Counted from the first letter of the stretch, positions 9,406 through 18,231 are shown. The stretch: DNA of 64,000 nt from Listeria grandensis FSL F6-0971 (GCF_000525835.1 NZ_AODD01000005.1:1-64000), one strand, 5' to 3'. Numbers and translations: made by a program. The notes: generated by a model not told the origin, from the sequence alone.

Positions 9406-10594
9406 ATGGCTAAAGAAAAATTTGACCGCTCAAAACCCCATGTTAACGTTGGTACTATCGGACACGTCGATCATGGTAAAACTACTTTAACAGCTGCAAT
9501 CACTACTGTACTATCTAAAAAAAGGTTTTGCAGAAGCTTCTGCATACGACCAAATCGATGGTGCTCCAGAAGAAAGAGAACGTGGTATCACAATCTCTAC
9601 TGCTCACGTTGAGTATGAAACTGAAAACCGTCACTACGCACATGTAGATTGCCCAGGACATGCCGATTATGTTAAAAACATGATCACTGGTGCTGCGCAA
9701 ATGGATGGTGGTATCTTAGTAGTATCTGCTGCTGATGGTCCAATGCCACAAACTCGTGAGCACATCTTGCTTTCACGTCAAGTTGGTGTTCCTTACCTTG
9801 TTGTCTTCATGAACAAATGTGACATGGTAGATGACGAAGAATTACTAGAATTAGTTGAAATGGAAATCCGTGATCTATTAACGGAATACGAATTCCCTGG
9901 CGATGACATTCCAGTAATTAAAGGTTCTGCTCTTAAAGCTCTTCAAGGTGAGCCAGAATGGGAAGAAAAAGTTAACGAACTTATGGACGCTGTGGATAGC
10001 TATATCCCAACTCCAACTCGTGACACTGACAAACCATTCATGATGCCAGTTGAGGATGTATTCTCAATCACTGGTCGTGGAACTGTTGCTACAGGACGTG
10101 TTGAACGTGGACAAGTTAAAGTCGGTGACGAAGTTGAAGTTATCGGTCTTGTTGAAGACACTAAGAAAATCGTTGTAACTGGAGTAGAAATGTTCCGTAA
10201 GTTACTTGATTACGCTGAAGCAGGCGACAACATTGGCGCACTTTTACGTGGTGTAGCTCGTGAAGATATCCAACGTGGCCAAGTATTAGCTAAGCCAGGT
10301 TCGATCACTCCACATACTTCTTTTAAAGCTGAAACTTATGTTTTATCAAAAGAAGAAGGTGGACGTCACACGCCATTCTTCAACAACTACCGTCCACAAT
10401 TCTATTTCCGTACTACTGATGTAACAGGTATTGTTACACTTCCAGAAGGTACTGAAATGGTTATGCCTGGCGATAACGTTGAGGTTTCTGTTGAGCTAAT
10501 CGCACCAGTTGCGATTGAAGAAGGTACTAAATTCTCTATCCGTGAGGGTGGACGTACTGTAGGCGCTGGAGTAGTAGCGACTATCTCTAAATAA
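9406..10594 (+). CDS. tuf: Translation elongation factor Tu, broken by a one-base insertion
   Basis: EF-Tu delivers aminoacyl-tRNA to the ribosome. The gene starts [20 protein letters not shown] with an AAGGAGG site and contains the P-loop GHVDHGKTT. After TVLSKK the frame shifts because the A run at 9517-9523 has seven As where six are needed for Lys-Lys-Gly. Downstream the second frame carries the rest of the GTPase domain ([26 protein letters not shown]) and both beta-barrel domains to [21 protein letters not shown]. Removing one A gives exactly 395 residues, the family length. Since tuf is essential and only one copy is seen here, this is almost certainly a sequencing indel. Last gene of the operon. 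Confidence 0.97.
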
Positions 10595-10604
10595 TTTCAA
10601 TTTA

Positions 10605-10642
10605 AAAATCCGAACTCCTTTTTTAGGGGCTCGGATTTTTTT
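10605..10642 (+). terminator. Terminator of the str operon
   Basis: AAAATCCGAACTCC (10605-10618) pairs with GGGGCTCGGATTTT (10626-10639) with a T-rich loop and T tail. Confidence 0.9.
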
Positions 10643-10657
10643 GGGTATTTAATCTAG

Positions 10658-10700
10658 AAAAAGAGACACGTAACCCAGTTAGGATTAGATGTCTCTTTTT
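10658..10700 (-). terminator. Terminator of the eetA-eetB-dmkB operon, overlapping the dmkB stop
   Basis: AAAAAGAGACA (10658-10668) pairs perfectly with TGTCTCTTTTT (10690-10700). On the minus strand the upstream arm is formed by the last codons of dmkB (Lys-Arg-Asp), so coding sequence doubles as terminator stem. It can also back up the tuf terminator on the plus strand. Confidence 0.75.
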
Positions 10701-11665
10701 AAAATAGAGGAAGTCAGTTCGTACATTTGATCGCGATAAGTACCAGCGGGGAGCTTCTTGATTTCGCGTAGAGCTTTTTTGGTGTACTTATCAGCGAGCG
10801 TGAATGCTTGTTCTACACCTTTATATTTTGTTATTAAGTCAAGCAGGTTTTCGAGATCGGCATCTGACATGTCGAGTTCTTTTTCGAGTAGTGGTCGGAA
10901 TTCAGATTGGCGTTTTTGCATCGCATAGATGAGCGGGAGAGTGTAGACGCCTTGTTTGACGTCATTTAAAACTGGTTTTCCAAGACCATCATTGGAGCTC
11001 GTGTAATCCAGTACATCATCGATAATTTGGAAAGCCATCCCCAGATAATGTCCGATATTCCAAGCGTTGCGGACTTGAGAACGGTTTGCTTTACTTTGGG
11101 ATACGCCTGAAAAGGTACTTAATGCAAAGAGTTGCGCAGTTTTACCAGAGATTCGTGATAAATATTGGCGCACCGTTACGTTGATGTCATACCGCATCCG
11201 CATCTGATCCAGTTCTCCCATCAAGATCTTCTCGATATTTTTGCTGTTAAACTCGATATTCTCAATAGAGTTAGCATGACTTGATAGGATTTTGAAACAA
11301 ATGCAAAAAAGATAGTCACCAGTGTAGACGGCATAATTGCGACCATATTTGGAATGAATGGTTGGAATACCACGTCTTGTTGGGGCATCATCGACGACGT
11401 CATCGTGAATAAGCGTCGCCATATGTAGAACTTCCAAGGCACCTGCAACAGCGATAGCTCGGTCGCGATCGTAATCTGGCCCGACTTGTGCTGCGAGTAA
11501 AGCGTATGCTGGACGCAACAGTTTTCCGCCAGCGTGAATCAACGCCTTTACGTTTTGCTCGACTTGCTTATCCCTAATTTGGATACTTTTTTCGATAGTT
11601 GTGAGTACATCTTTCAAATCGGTTTGCAGATTTGGATAGGCGTCCCACATCGGGTGAAGTTGCAT
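10685..11665 (-). CDS. dmkB: Polyprenyl diphosphate synthase (DmkB, EET-specific quinone side chain)
   Basis: 326-residue trans-isoprenyl diphosphate synthase. The first aspartate-rich motif D88-D-V-V-D92 follows LIH, and the second is DDVLDY near residue 217. Such enzymes make the C35-type side chain used for menaquinone or demethylmenaquinone. In Listeria the copy in this cluster (dmkB) supplies the dedicated quinone for extracellular electron transfer. It is last in the leftward eetA-eetB-dmkB operon, 18 bases after eetB. Start ATG at 11665 has GAGGATG upstream. Chain length cannot be read from sequence alone. Confidence 0.88.
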   Translation of the reverse strand: MQLHPMWDAYPNLQTDLKDVLTTIEKSIQIRDKQVEQNVKALIHAGGKLLRPAYALLAAQVGPDYDRDRAIAVAGALEVLHMATLIHDDVVDDAPTRRGIPTIHSKYGRNYAVYTGDYLFCICFKILSSHANSIENIEFNSKNIEKILMGELDQMRMRYDINVTVRQYLSRISGKTAQLFALSTFSGVSQSKANRSQVRNAWNIGHYLGMAFQIIDDVLDYTSSNDGLGKPVLNDVKQGVYTLPLIYAMQKRQSEFRPLLEKELDMSDADLENLLDLITKYKGVEQAFTLADKYTKKALREIKKLPAGTYRDQMYELTSSILKRDI

Positions 11666-11683
11666 AATTCATCCTCATTTCGC

Positions 11684-12220
11684 TTAGTTTTGAATAGGTT
11701 CGTTTGTTTTATTAAAAGCACGTAGCGTCTGTACATTTTTAATTAAATAATTGGCCGCGATTCCGACCGCAATCCCTGATAGTATACCGATAAACGAGAG
11801 GATAGGCAAGTATAGCATGACATTCCAACTACCAGCGATCCAACTTGCAATCACGAGTTGGCCGACATTATGTAGAATTCCGCCAGTTGTGCTGACGCCG
11901 ATTATGCTGACACGCTTAGGCCCCAGTTTTTTCACGAGCCACATACCACCAAAACTCAAAATCGCTCCGGCCGCACTGTACATAAACGTTGAAATCGTTC
12001 CGCCGAGTAATGTTGCCAAGACAAGCCGGATGCAAACAATCATAAAAGCGTCTTTCGTGGATAGTGTGTACAAGGAAATACACGTAATAATATTCGCCAA
12101 ACCGAGCTTAGCACCAGGCGCGAAGGCAAATGGAAAGGGAATCGCGCGCTCCAACAAACTAATGACAACTGCCTGAGCCGCTAGTAAAGCAATATAAACT
12201 AAACGCTTATTCTTCGTCAT
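11684..12220 (-). CDS. eetB: EetB, Gx transporter-family membrane protein
   Basis: 178-residue integral membrane protein with about five hydrophobic helices and the family signature FAPGAKLGLANI near residue 38. It is often annotated as heptaprenyl diphosphate synthase component I. In the Listeria EET system the homologue (EetB) works with EetA, probably moving electrons from the quinone across the membrane; the mechanism is not established. Start is ATG at 12220 because AGGAGG sits seven bases before it; a GTG six bases upstream falls inside that site. It follows eetA with a 30-base gap. Assignment of the EetA/EetB names to these two families is from memory. Confidence 0.82.
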   Translation of the reverse strand: MTKNKRLVYIALLAAQAVVISLLERAIPFPFAFAPGAKLGLANIITCISLYTLSTKDAFMIVCIRLVLATLLGGTISTFMYSAAGAILSFGGMWLVKKLGPKRVSIIGVSTTGGILHNVGQLVIASWIAGSWNVMLYLPILSFIGILSGIAVGIAANYLIKNVQTLRAFNKTNEPIQN

Positions 12221-12250
12221 ATACACACCTCCTATTTTCCAAAAATCATG

Positions 12251-12688
12251 CTATGACGGAATAACAATCCCATCATCAGGCTCTGTTTCGCCAGTTGTAG
12301 ACTGAACTTCAATCACGACCTTGTGTGGTAAACAAACAATCGTCTCACCGAGTTTCCCGATCGCGCCAACACGGACGCAGACTTGGTCATTACAATCAGC
12401 TGCGCTAATCCGAATCCGTTCGCCTTTCACTTCGATTTCGTTATAATCGCCATCATCCGTCGTCACTTTAAACGTATCGGTGCCTGTATGCCCCGTCAAA
12501 TCAACACGCTTATACTCGTTGCCATCGACTTTAATCACCGCGACCAATTTCGACTCTGAACCGGGCGCGGGTTTGGGTTCTTGTGCTTTTGCGTATGTAA
12601 AAATAGCTAGAGGCAAAAAAGAAAGCACGGTCAGGAGCACAACAATAATGACGTCCCAACGCTTCACCATATGTAAGTATTCCTTCAC
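12251..12688 (-). CDS. eetA: EetA, NusG-domain-II membrane-anchored extracytoplasmic protein
   Basis: 145 residues: one N-terminal transmembrane helix (about 9-33, WDVIIVVLLTVLSFLPLAIF) and an extracytoplasmic NusG domain II-like beta domain. A cysteine-containing core DCNDQVCVRVG...GETIVCLPHKVVIEV is typical of the family. In the EET cluster this is EetA, needed for ferric reduction and proposed to transfer electrons beyond the quinone. Start GTG at 12688 follows AGAGGGGGA; an ATG six codons in is less well placed. First gene of eetA-eetB-dmkB. The ndh2 gene upstream has its own terminator in between. Confidence 0.82.
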   Translation of the reverse strand: MKEYLHMVKRWDVIIVVLLTVLSFLPLAIFTYAKAQEPKPAPGSESKLVAVIKVDGNEYKRVDLTGHTGTDTFKVTTDDGDYNEIEVKGERIRISAADCNDQVCVRVGAIGKLGETIVCLPHKVVIEVQSTTGETEPDDGIVIPS

Positions 12689-12748
12689 GTTTCTTTTCCC
12701 CCTCTAACTAACTTTATCTTCATTGTAATACACTAGCTCAAAAATTTA

Positions 12749-12781
12749 TAGCGAAAGGCAGTTTTGGGCTGCCTTTCGCTA
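12749..12781 (-). terminator. Terminator of ndh2
   Basis: A perfect 13-bp stem (TAGCGAAAGGCAG at 12749-12761, complement at 12769-12781, loop TTTTGGG), followed on the minus strand by ATAAATTTTT. It separates ndh2 from eetA. Confidence 0.75.
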
Positions 12782-12802
12782 ATGAGTCTCAATTGTATAA
12801 AA

Positions 12803-14686
12803 TTACTTGTCGCGGTAGATGGAACTTTCTTTACCGTACCACCAGCGGCCAAGGTGTTTTTGTAACCAAGGCATAGCCCAATAATCTAAACCAAATGTAC
12901 GTCCAGCACCATTTAGTAAAGCAATCGAAGCAGGTAGCGCCCAGAATTTGTCCCAACCAAGCATAGCGCACAGTGTGAACATAACTAGGAATCCAGCGCT
13001 TCCGATACTAGCTAACCAAGTGAATAGACCAACAACAAGCGCAAGGCCGATTGCAAGCTCTACAAACGGAACTACTTTTTGCATGAAAAGGGCTACATCA
13101 AGATTTGGCATAATTAATTTCATAATCCATTCAAACCAACCAGGCATATGGCTGAGAATTGGTGTTGTTACGTTTGTTGCCGCGTCACCAGCAGCATCGC
13201 CGGCCGCTTGTGATGCACCAGATGTCGCCGCAGTTTGCAACCAATCAAATGGCATTTTTGAAGTTGTCGCAGTTAACCATGAATCAGGTCCGAGTCCTTG
13301 GAATAACGGTTTTAAGTTCGTTAGGCTAACTTTATTCCACGTCGTTTCACCGTAAATCTTAGAAAGAGCCTCGTCAACCCAGAACCAACCGACATAAATA
13401 CGAAGCGGCAATGTCCAAAGGACGTTACCGTAACGAGAAGTCCAGCCGCGGAAGATATTCCGGTTATCTCTAATATGGAAAAATTCATGGGAAACGTATT
13501 GTGCCATGTAATAACCACTACGGATTCCGAAGAAGTAGTAAAGGTTAACCATATGTTTCATGAAAATCGCGAACCAACCGTGCAAGCGTAATCCACCTAG
13601 GTTAGCGACACCGTATTTCGAACCGATGGAAACCATGACACCGTGATACTTACCGTTGTATGCTTCTTTTTGGGTACCGCTGATTTCAGAAATGATGCTT
13701 TTCGCAGCAGTCATACCAGTTTGCTCAGCAGCTTCGACGATTTGAGGAGTTGGTTTGCCTTCTTCCTCTTCGTAATAAGCCAAGTCACCGATAACGTATG
13801 TGTTTTCGAATTTCTCAGCTTCCATATATTCATTGACTTTCAAACGACCAGCACGCGCAGTTTCCATACCGTAATCTTTCGTATCAGAATTCGCACGGAC
13901 ACCAGCAGTCCAAATCAATGTATGTGTCGGAATTTCGTCGCCGGATTTCAAGACAATGCTCTCCGCTTTAACTTCAACGATAGCAGCATCTTTCATAATC
14001 TTGATCCCTTTTTTCAACATGAAGTCTTCCGCTTTTTGAGCATCTTTACGATCTAGCATGTTCAGAATCGTTGGTGCGGCTTCGACAACAATTAATTCGA
14101 TTTCAGAAACGTCGACTTTGTTATCTTTCGCAAGACGCGTTTTCCAGTCAAGCAATTCCCCAACCATTTCGATTCCAGTAAAACCAGAACCACAAACAGC
14201 AAAAGTAAGCATGGCTTTGCGCTTCGCTACATCTTGTTCCTCGGAAGCATCATGAACCACCGTTTCGATATGTTCGCGCAACTTAACCGCGTTTTCCCAA
14301 GACCAAAGCGTGAATCCATGTTCACCAACACCAGGTGTTCCGAAGTCATTAGGCTCACCACCCATACCGAGAACGAGGTAATCAAATGGATAGCTACCAT
14401 TCTCCGTCGTTACCGTCTTGGTTTCGTGATCAACGTGCGTTACGTTGTCCGTCACTAATTTCACTTTCGTGCGATTAAACAAATGACGCAAATCGTACTG
14501 TATTGCCGTTGGTTCAACACGTCCCCCAGCTACTTCGTGCAACTCAGTCATCATTGTATGATAGGAATGTCTATCAATCAACGTGATGGTTACTGATTCG
14601 TCTCTCTTGTACTTTTTCGCTAATTTCTTAGCCGCATGTACACCTGCATATCCCGCCCCTATTAAAACAATATTCTTTTCAGGCAT
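12803..14686 (-). CDS. ndh2: EET-type NADH dehydrogenase Ndh2 with C-terminal membrane domain
   Basis: 627 residues. N-terminal FAD-binding fold (IVLIGAGYAGVHAAKKL, residues ~6-22) and NAD-binding fold (VCGSGFTGIEMVGEL, ~165-180) identify a type II NADH:quinone oxidoreductase. Unlike ordinary Ndh it continues after residue ~400 into a DoxX-like membrane domain with several helices and an internal low-complexity AASGASQAAGDAAGDAA stretch. This two-part architecture is the hallmark of the Listeria EET enzyme, which feeds electrons to demethylmenaquinone. Start ATG at 14686 with CAAGGAG upstream; a TTG four codons earlier would overlap that site. A Rex-like operator lies just before the ribosome binding site. 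Confidence 0.93.
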   Translation of the reverse strand: MPEKNIVLIGAGYAGVHAAKKLAKKYKRDESVTITLIDRHSYHTMMTELHEVAGGRVEPTAIQYDLRHLFNRTKVKLVTDNVTHVDHETKTVTTENGSYPFDYLVLGMGGEPNDFGTPGVGEHGFTLWSWENAVKLREHIETVVHDASEEQDVAKRKAMLTFAVCGSGFTGIEMVGELLDWKTRLAKDNKVDVSEIELIVVEAAPTILNMLDRKDAQKAEDFMLKKGIKIMKDAAIVEVKAESIVLKSGDEIPTHTLIWTAGVRANSDTKDYGMETARAGRLKVNEYMEAEKFENTYVIGDLAYYEEEEGKPTPQIVEAAEQTGMTAAKSIISEISGTQKEAYNGKYHGVMVSIGSKYGVANLGGLRLHGWFAIFMKHMVNLYYFFGIRSGYYMAQYVSHEFFHIRDNRNIFRGWTSRYGNVLWTLPLRIYVGWFWVDEALSKIYGETTWNKVSLTNLKPLFQGLGPDSWLTATTSKMPFDWLQTAATSGASQAAGDAAGDAATNVTTPILSHMPGWFEWIMKLIMPNLDVALFMQKVVPFVELAIGLALVVGLFTWLASIGSAGFLVMFTLCAMLGWDKFWALPASIALLNGAGRTFGLDYWAMPWLQKHLGRWWYGKESSIYRDK

Positions 14687-14702
14687 ATGCTTTCTCAACT
14701 CC

Positions 14703-14720
14703 TTGTAAGTATATTCACAA
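14703..14720 (-). promoter_or_regulatory. Rex-like operator in front of ndh2
   Basis: On the minus strand the 18-mer TTGTGAATATACTTACAA matches the Rex consensus TTGTGA-N6-TCACAA with one mismatch. It ends just before the AAGGAG of ndh2 and lies downstream of TATAAT elements at 14723-14728 and 14747-14752 (minus strand). A repressor bound here would block elongation or initiation. Rex releases DNA when NADH/NAD+ is high, which fits an NADH dehydrogenase. The Rex protein is not encoded in this window. Confidence 0.6.
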
Positions 14721-14962
14721 AAATTATAAGTCCTGCGTTCTAAAACATTATAGTAATAACCTAACTCAGTTTAACAGATAGAACAAAGGCTGTCTAGGGT
14801 CTTTACCCTCAAAAAATAAGAAACAAACGTATACTTGTCATGTAAAGTGCTTGCATGACAATAAACGTCATTTGAGTGGTGAGATTTCAATAAAAGGATT
14901 GCTAGCCAAGAAAGAAATCGCTTTCTGAAAATTTCCGGTTTTTTATTCCCACACGCTGAGTG

Positions 14963-14991
14963 TAGACAAATTGAGACAATAATGTTATATT
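14963..14991 (+). promoter_or_regulatory. Promoter of pplA
   Basis: TAGACA (14963-14968), 17-bp spacer, TATATT (14986-14991), giving a leader of about 85 bases ending in AAAAGGTGGGAGC before the ATG. Confidence 0.6.
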
Positions 14992-15081
14992 TAAGTGGAA
15001 TTAAGGTGAGCTTGTTGGTTTCGTGTCAATTCCATTGTTCATGTCATCACAAGTAATATTTTAAAAGGTGGGAGCAATTTT

Positions 15082-15978
15082 ATGAAGAAGAAAAAGTTGG
15101 TAATGGCCCTGACGGCTGTAATGGCCTCAAGTATGTTGTTAGTAGCATGTGGGAATGACAATAGTAGCGACAGCAAGTCTAGTGATAGCAAGCAGTCGGA
15201 TACGAAGACAGCGGATGCCAAAACAGATGGCACAATGACAGATGGCACTTACAAATTACAAGAAAAGAACTACGACGATAAAGGTTGGAAAGGTTTCATG
15301 ACAATCACCGTTGATGGCAACAAAATCACGAAATCTGATTACAACTACAAAAATAAAGATGGCAAACTAAAAACAGATGACGCAGACTATGAGAAAAACA
15401 TGAAAGCAAAAACTGGTACGGGTCCACAAGAATACATCCCAGCTTTGAATGATTCTCTAGTTGCTAAACAAGCAGCAGCAGACGTACAGGTTGTAACTGG
15501 TGCAACACATTCATCGGACACGTTTGTCAACTACTCTAACCAATTGATCCAAGCGGCGCAACGTGCAGACACAGCGACAATTGAAATCAACAATGGTGCG
15601 AAATTAGAAGACGGTAAATATTCATTAGAAGAACAAAATTACGCGCACAACTACCGTGCAGTATTCAATATGGAAGTAAAAGATGGCAAGATCACAACAT
15701 CTGATTACAACTACGTAGACAAAGATGGCAAGAAGAAAACAGACGACGCTGACTACGAGAAAAATATGAAATCAAAAACTGGCACAGGCCCACAAGAATA
15801 CATTCCTGCGCTTAACTCAGCTCTAGTAAGCAAACAAAATCCTGCAGACGTTGCAGTAGTTACAGGCGCAACAGAATCATCTAACGCATTCAAAATCTAT
15901 GCAGCGCAACTTTATAATGCGGCTCAATCTGGTAACACAGATATGATCAAAGTGTATAACCAAGTAGATGCTGAATAA
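15082..15978 (+). CDS. pplA: PplA, surface flavoprotein with two covalently bound FMN domains
   Basis: 298-residue lipoprotein. The signal peptide ends in lipobox LLVAC (Cys23), followed by a Ser/Asp/Lys-rich linker (about 24-55) of the kind that spans the wall. Two tandem FMN-binding domains (about 56-170 and 178-290) are close copies of each other; DYNYKNKDGKLKTDDADYEK and DYNYVDKDGKKKTDDADYEK show the duplication. Each carries a flavinylation motif, TGATHSS (Thr142) and TGATESS (Thr264), where FmnB would attach FMN. In L. monocytogenes PplA is the terminal surface electron carrier of EET. A strong terminator follows it, so it can be made in excess over fmnB. Confidence 0.95.
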   Translation: MKKKKLVMALTAVMASSMLLVACGNDNSSDSKSSDSKQSDTKTADAKTDGTMTDGTYKLQEKNYDDKGWKGFMTITVDGNKITKSDYNYKNKDGKLKTDDADYEKNMKAKTGTGPQEYIPALNDSLVAKQAAADVQVVTGATHSSDTFVNYSNQLIQAAQRADTATIEINNGAKLEDGKYSLEEQNYAHNYRAVFNMEVKDGKITTSDYNYVDKDGKKKTDDADYEKNMKSKTGTGPQEYIPALNSALVSKQNPADVAVVTGATESSNAFKIYAAQLYNAAQSGNTDMIKVYNQVDAE

Positions 15979-16002
15979 GTAGCGAAATAAGTAGTAAATC
16001 AG

Positions 16003-16034
16003 GGCTTCAGAGCGAAAACTCTGGAGTCTTTTTG
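16003..16034 (+). terminator. Terminator after pplA
   Basis: GGCTTCAGAG (16003-16012) pairs with CTCTGGAGTC (16019-16028) around CGAAAA, followed by TTTTTG. Confidence 0.85.
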
Positions 16035-16068
16035 TTTGGAGTGTTCGAATGAAAGGCGTGACACTTTC

Positions 16069-16097
16069 TTGACAATGCACCCAATCACCGATACATT
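16069..16097 (+). promoter_or_regulatory. Promoter of fmnB-dmkA-fmnA
   Basis: TTGACA (16069-16074), 17-bp spacer, TACATT (16092-16097). This makes fmnB the first gene of its own operon. Confidence 0.75.
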
Positions 16098-16160
16098 AAA
16101 ATAGCGACAAAAAGTCCGCTGTATTATATTCTAATTCCAAATCCGAAAGGTGCCATCGAA

Positions 16161-17238
16161 ATGAAGAAATTTTATATGTTAATCACGCTTGTACTTTTAG
16201 CGGTTCTCGTAACGGCTTGTGGCAGCGATGATTCGAAAAAAAAGTACTGCATCAGAAGGAAATAACCCTGAAATATTATCCCAACCTTATACAAAAACGG
16301 ATTTTCTAATGGGCACAATTAATGTCGTGAAAATTTATGATGAAGGTAAAGAGGACGTGCTTCTAAAAGCCTTTGACCGAATTAAAGAATTAGATAAACA
16401 AATTACAACGAGTGATAGCGGTAAAACATCAGAAGTGGACAAGGTGAATCTTGCAGCGGGCAAAAACCCTGTCAAAGTAAACGATGACGTGTTTTACCTT
16501 ATTAAAGAAGGTCTGAAATATAGTGAGAGTTCGGGTGGGAGTTTTGATATTACAATCGGTCCGCTTACTTCCTTATGGCATATCGGTTTTGATGATGCTA
16601 GAAAACCAAGCCAAGCAGAGATCGATGCGGCTTTACCCCTGATTGACTACAAAAAAGTGAAGTTAGACGACGAGAAAAAAACAGTCTACCTAGAAGAAAA
16701 GGGAATGGAGCTTGATTTAGGCGCGATTGCAAAAGGTTATATTGCAGACGAAGTGGCTAAAGTTCTCGATGACAACAAAGTGACCACGGCCATCATTGAC
16801 CTTGGTGGAAATATCATCGTGAAAGGTGACAGTCCAAAAGGCGGGGATTGGGTAGTAGGAATTCAAGATCCATTCCAATCACGCGGTACAGTCATTGGAA
16901 CGATCCCGGAAGCTAACAAATCGATTGTAACATCAGGTATCTATGAACGTTTCCTTGAAGTGGATGGCGTTAAATACCACCACTTACTAGATCCGAAAAC
17001 TGGCTATCCATTTGATAACGATATTGCAGGCGTATCTATTGTTTCCGAAAAATCAATTGACGGTGATGGGCTGTCCACTGCGACATTCTCGAAAGGTGTC
17101 CAAGGCGGCATGGATTTCATCGAAACGTATAAAGGCGTCGAAGCCATTTTTGTAAGTAAAGAGAAGAAAGTATACATCACATCAGGACTAAAAGGGAAGT
17201 TCAAAATCACGGACAAGAATTTCGAATTAGCGAATTAA
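16161..17238 (+). CDS. fmnB: FmnB, FAD:protein FMN transferase (ApbE family), frameshifted near start
   Basis: Lipoprotein enzyme that cleaves FAD and transfers FMN to Thr/Ser of target proteins, here PplA. The ATG at 16161 (AAAGGTG upstream) gives a signal peptide with lipobox VTAC. The frame then breaks in an A run at 16236-16243, which has eight As. Removing one restores DDSKKSTASEGNNPEI and a 358-residue protein. The ApbE core is intact: SSGGSFDITIGPLTSLWHIG, LDLGAIAKGYIADEV, IIDLGGNIIVKG and HHLLDPKTGYP. An uncorrected start inside (16219) would remove the export signal. I read the frameshift as a sequencing insertion. dmkA follows 15 bases downstream. Confidence 0.9.
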
Positions 17239-17253
17239 AAAGGAGTGTCCCAC

Positions 17254-18210
17254 GTGTCGATACCAGCATTTTTGAAATTGGTAGAAATCCAGACGAAGAT
17301 CGCTAGTGTTTTTCCTTTTATTATTGGAACCTTGTTCGCGGTTTATCAATACGATCTATTTAATTGGAAAAATACGCTGATTTTCTTTGGATCGATGTTG
17401 ATATTTGATTTAACGACAACGGCAATTAATAACTATATGGATTACCGGAAGGCGACGAATAACCATGATTATGATTACCGAACGACGAGCAATGTCATTG
17501 GACAAGAACAAATCTCGGAGAAAACGGTTATCATTACTATTTTTCTGATGTTCTTCATCGCGACTGGCCTCGGCGTTTGGCTGGTTGTCGAAACCGATTT
17601 GCTAGTACTGCTCGCTGGCTTTATCTGTGTTTGTATCGGGATTTTATATACGTTTGGCCCAGTGCCGTTATCGAGGATGCCTCTCGGGGAGATTTTCTCA
17701 GGTGTGACGATGGGATTTGGTATTGTCTTTCTAGCGATCTATGTGAATGCTTACGACGCTGGAATCGCAAATTTGGTTTGGTCGGGCGAGTGGGTTACCG
17801 TGAAGGTGAATTTGCTCGAACTAATCCGCATCGCCGTTGTGTCCTTGCCATGTATTTTCACCATCGCCAATATCATGCTAGCCAACAACATATGCGATTT
17901 GGACGAGGATATCCGCAATCACCGCTATACACTGCCATACTACATCAGTAAAAAATACGCAGTCATCCTGTTTAATGCGCTTTACTACGCCTCGTTTGCC
18001 GCGATCGTCGCGTCGGTCATTGTTGGCTTCCTAAGTCCGGTCATGCTGCTAACGCTCATTGCGATCATCCCGGTATTTAAAAATTTACAGAAATTCAACG
18101 CCGAACAAGTGAAGGCAAAAACGTTCGTTATCTCGATCAAAAACTTCGTGGTAACAAATAGCGCGCTAGTCATTTTTCTGGTGGCTAGTTTAATCTTAAA
18201 ATATATATAA
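17254..18210 (+). CDS. dmkA: DmkA, UbiA-family DHNA polyprenyltransferase
   Basis: 318-residue integral membrane prenyltransferase, about eight to nine helices, that joins a polyprenyl chain to 1,4-dihydroxy-2-naphthoate to make demethylmenaquinone. The first Asp-rich motif is NNYMDYRKATNNHDYDY and the second is NNICDLDEDIRNHRYTLPYY. GTG at 17254 is taken as start because AGGAG (17241-17245) is eight bases before it; the GTG three codons upstream overlaps that site. It is a MenA paralogue dedicated to EET, and there is no methylase in the cluster, so demethylmenaquinone is the likely product. Confidence 0.88.
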   Translation: MSIPAFLKLVEIQTKIASVFPFIIGTLFAVYQYDLFNWKNTLIFFGSMLIFDLTTTAINNYMDYRKATNNHDYDYRTTSNVIGQEQISEKTVIITIFLMFFIATGLGVWLVVETDLLVLLAGFICVCIGILYTFGPVPLSRMPLGEIFSGVTMGFGIVFLAIYVNAYDAGIANLVWSGEWVTVKVNLLELIRIAVVSLPCIFTIANIMLANNICDLDEDIRNHRYTLPYYISKKYAVILFNALYYASFAAIVASVIVGFLSPVMLLTLIAIIPVFKNLQKFNAEQVKAKTFVISIKNFVVTNSALVIFLVASLILKYI

Positions 18211-18231
18211 TGAGAAAAGAGGGATTTTCCG

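Larger units (their letters stand above)
14687..15081. other. Divergent ndh2/pplA control region
   Basis: 395 bases without a gene. Besides the Rex-like site and the pplA promoter it holds an interrupted inverted repeat TTGTCATG (14835-14842) / CATGACAA (14854-14861). The 11-base spacing fits a dimeric regulator whose identity I cannot assign. It is not centred on either promoter. Confidence 0.5.

Noticed and set aside
9406-9612. A separate short EF-Tu-like gene or a second tuf copy
   Set aside because: The downstream frame continues EF-Tu exactly once a single A is removed, so this is one frameshifted gene.
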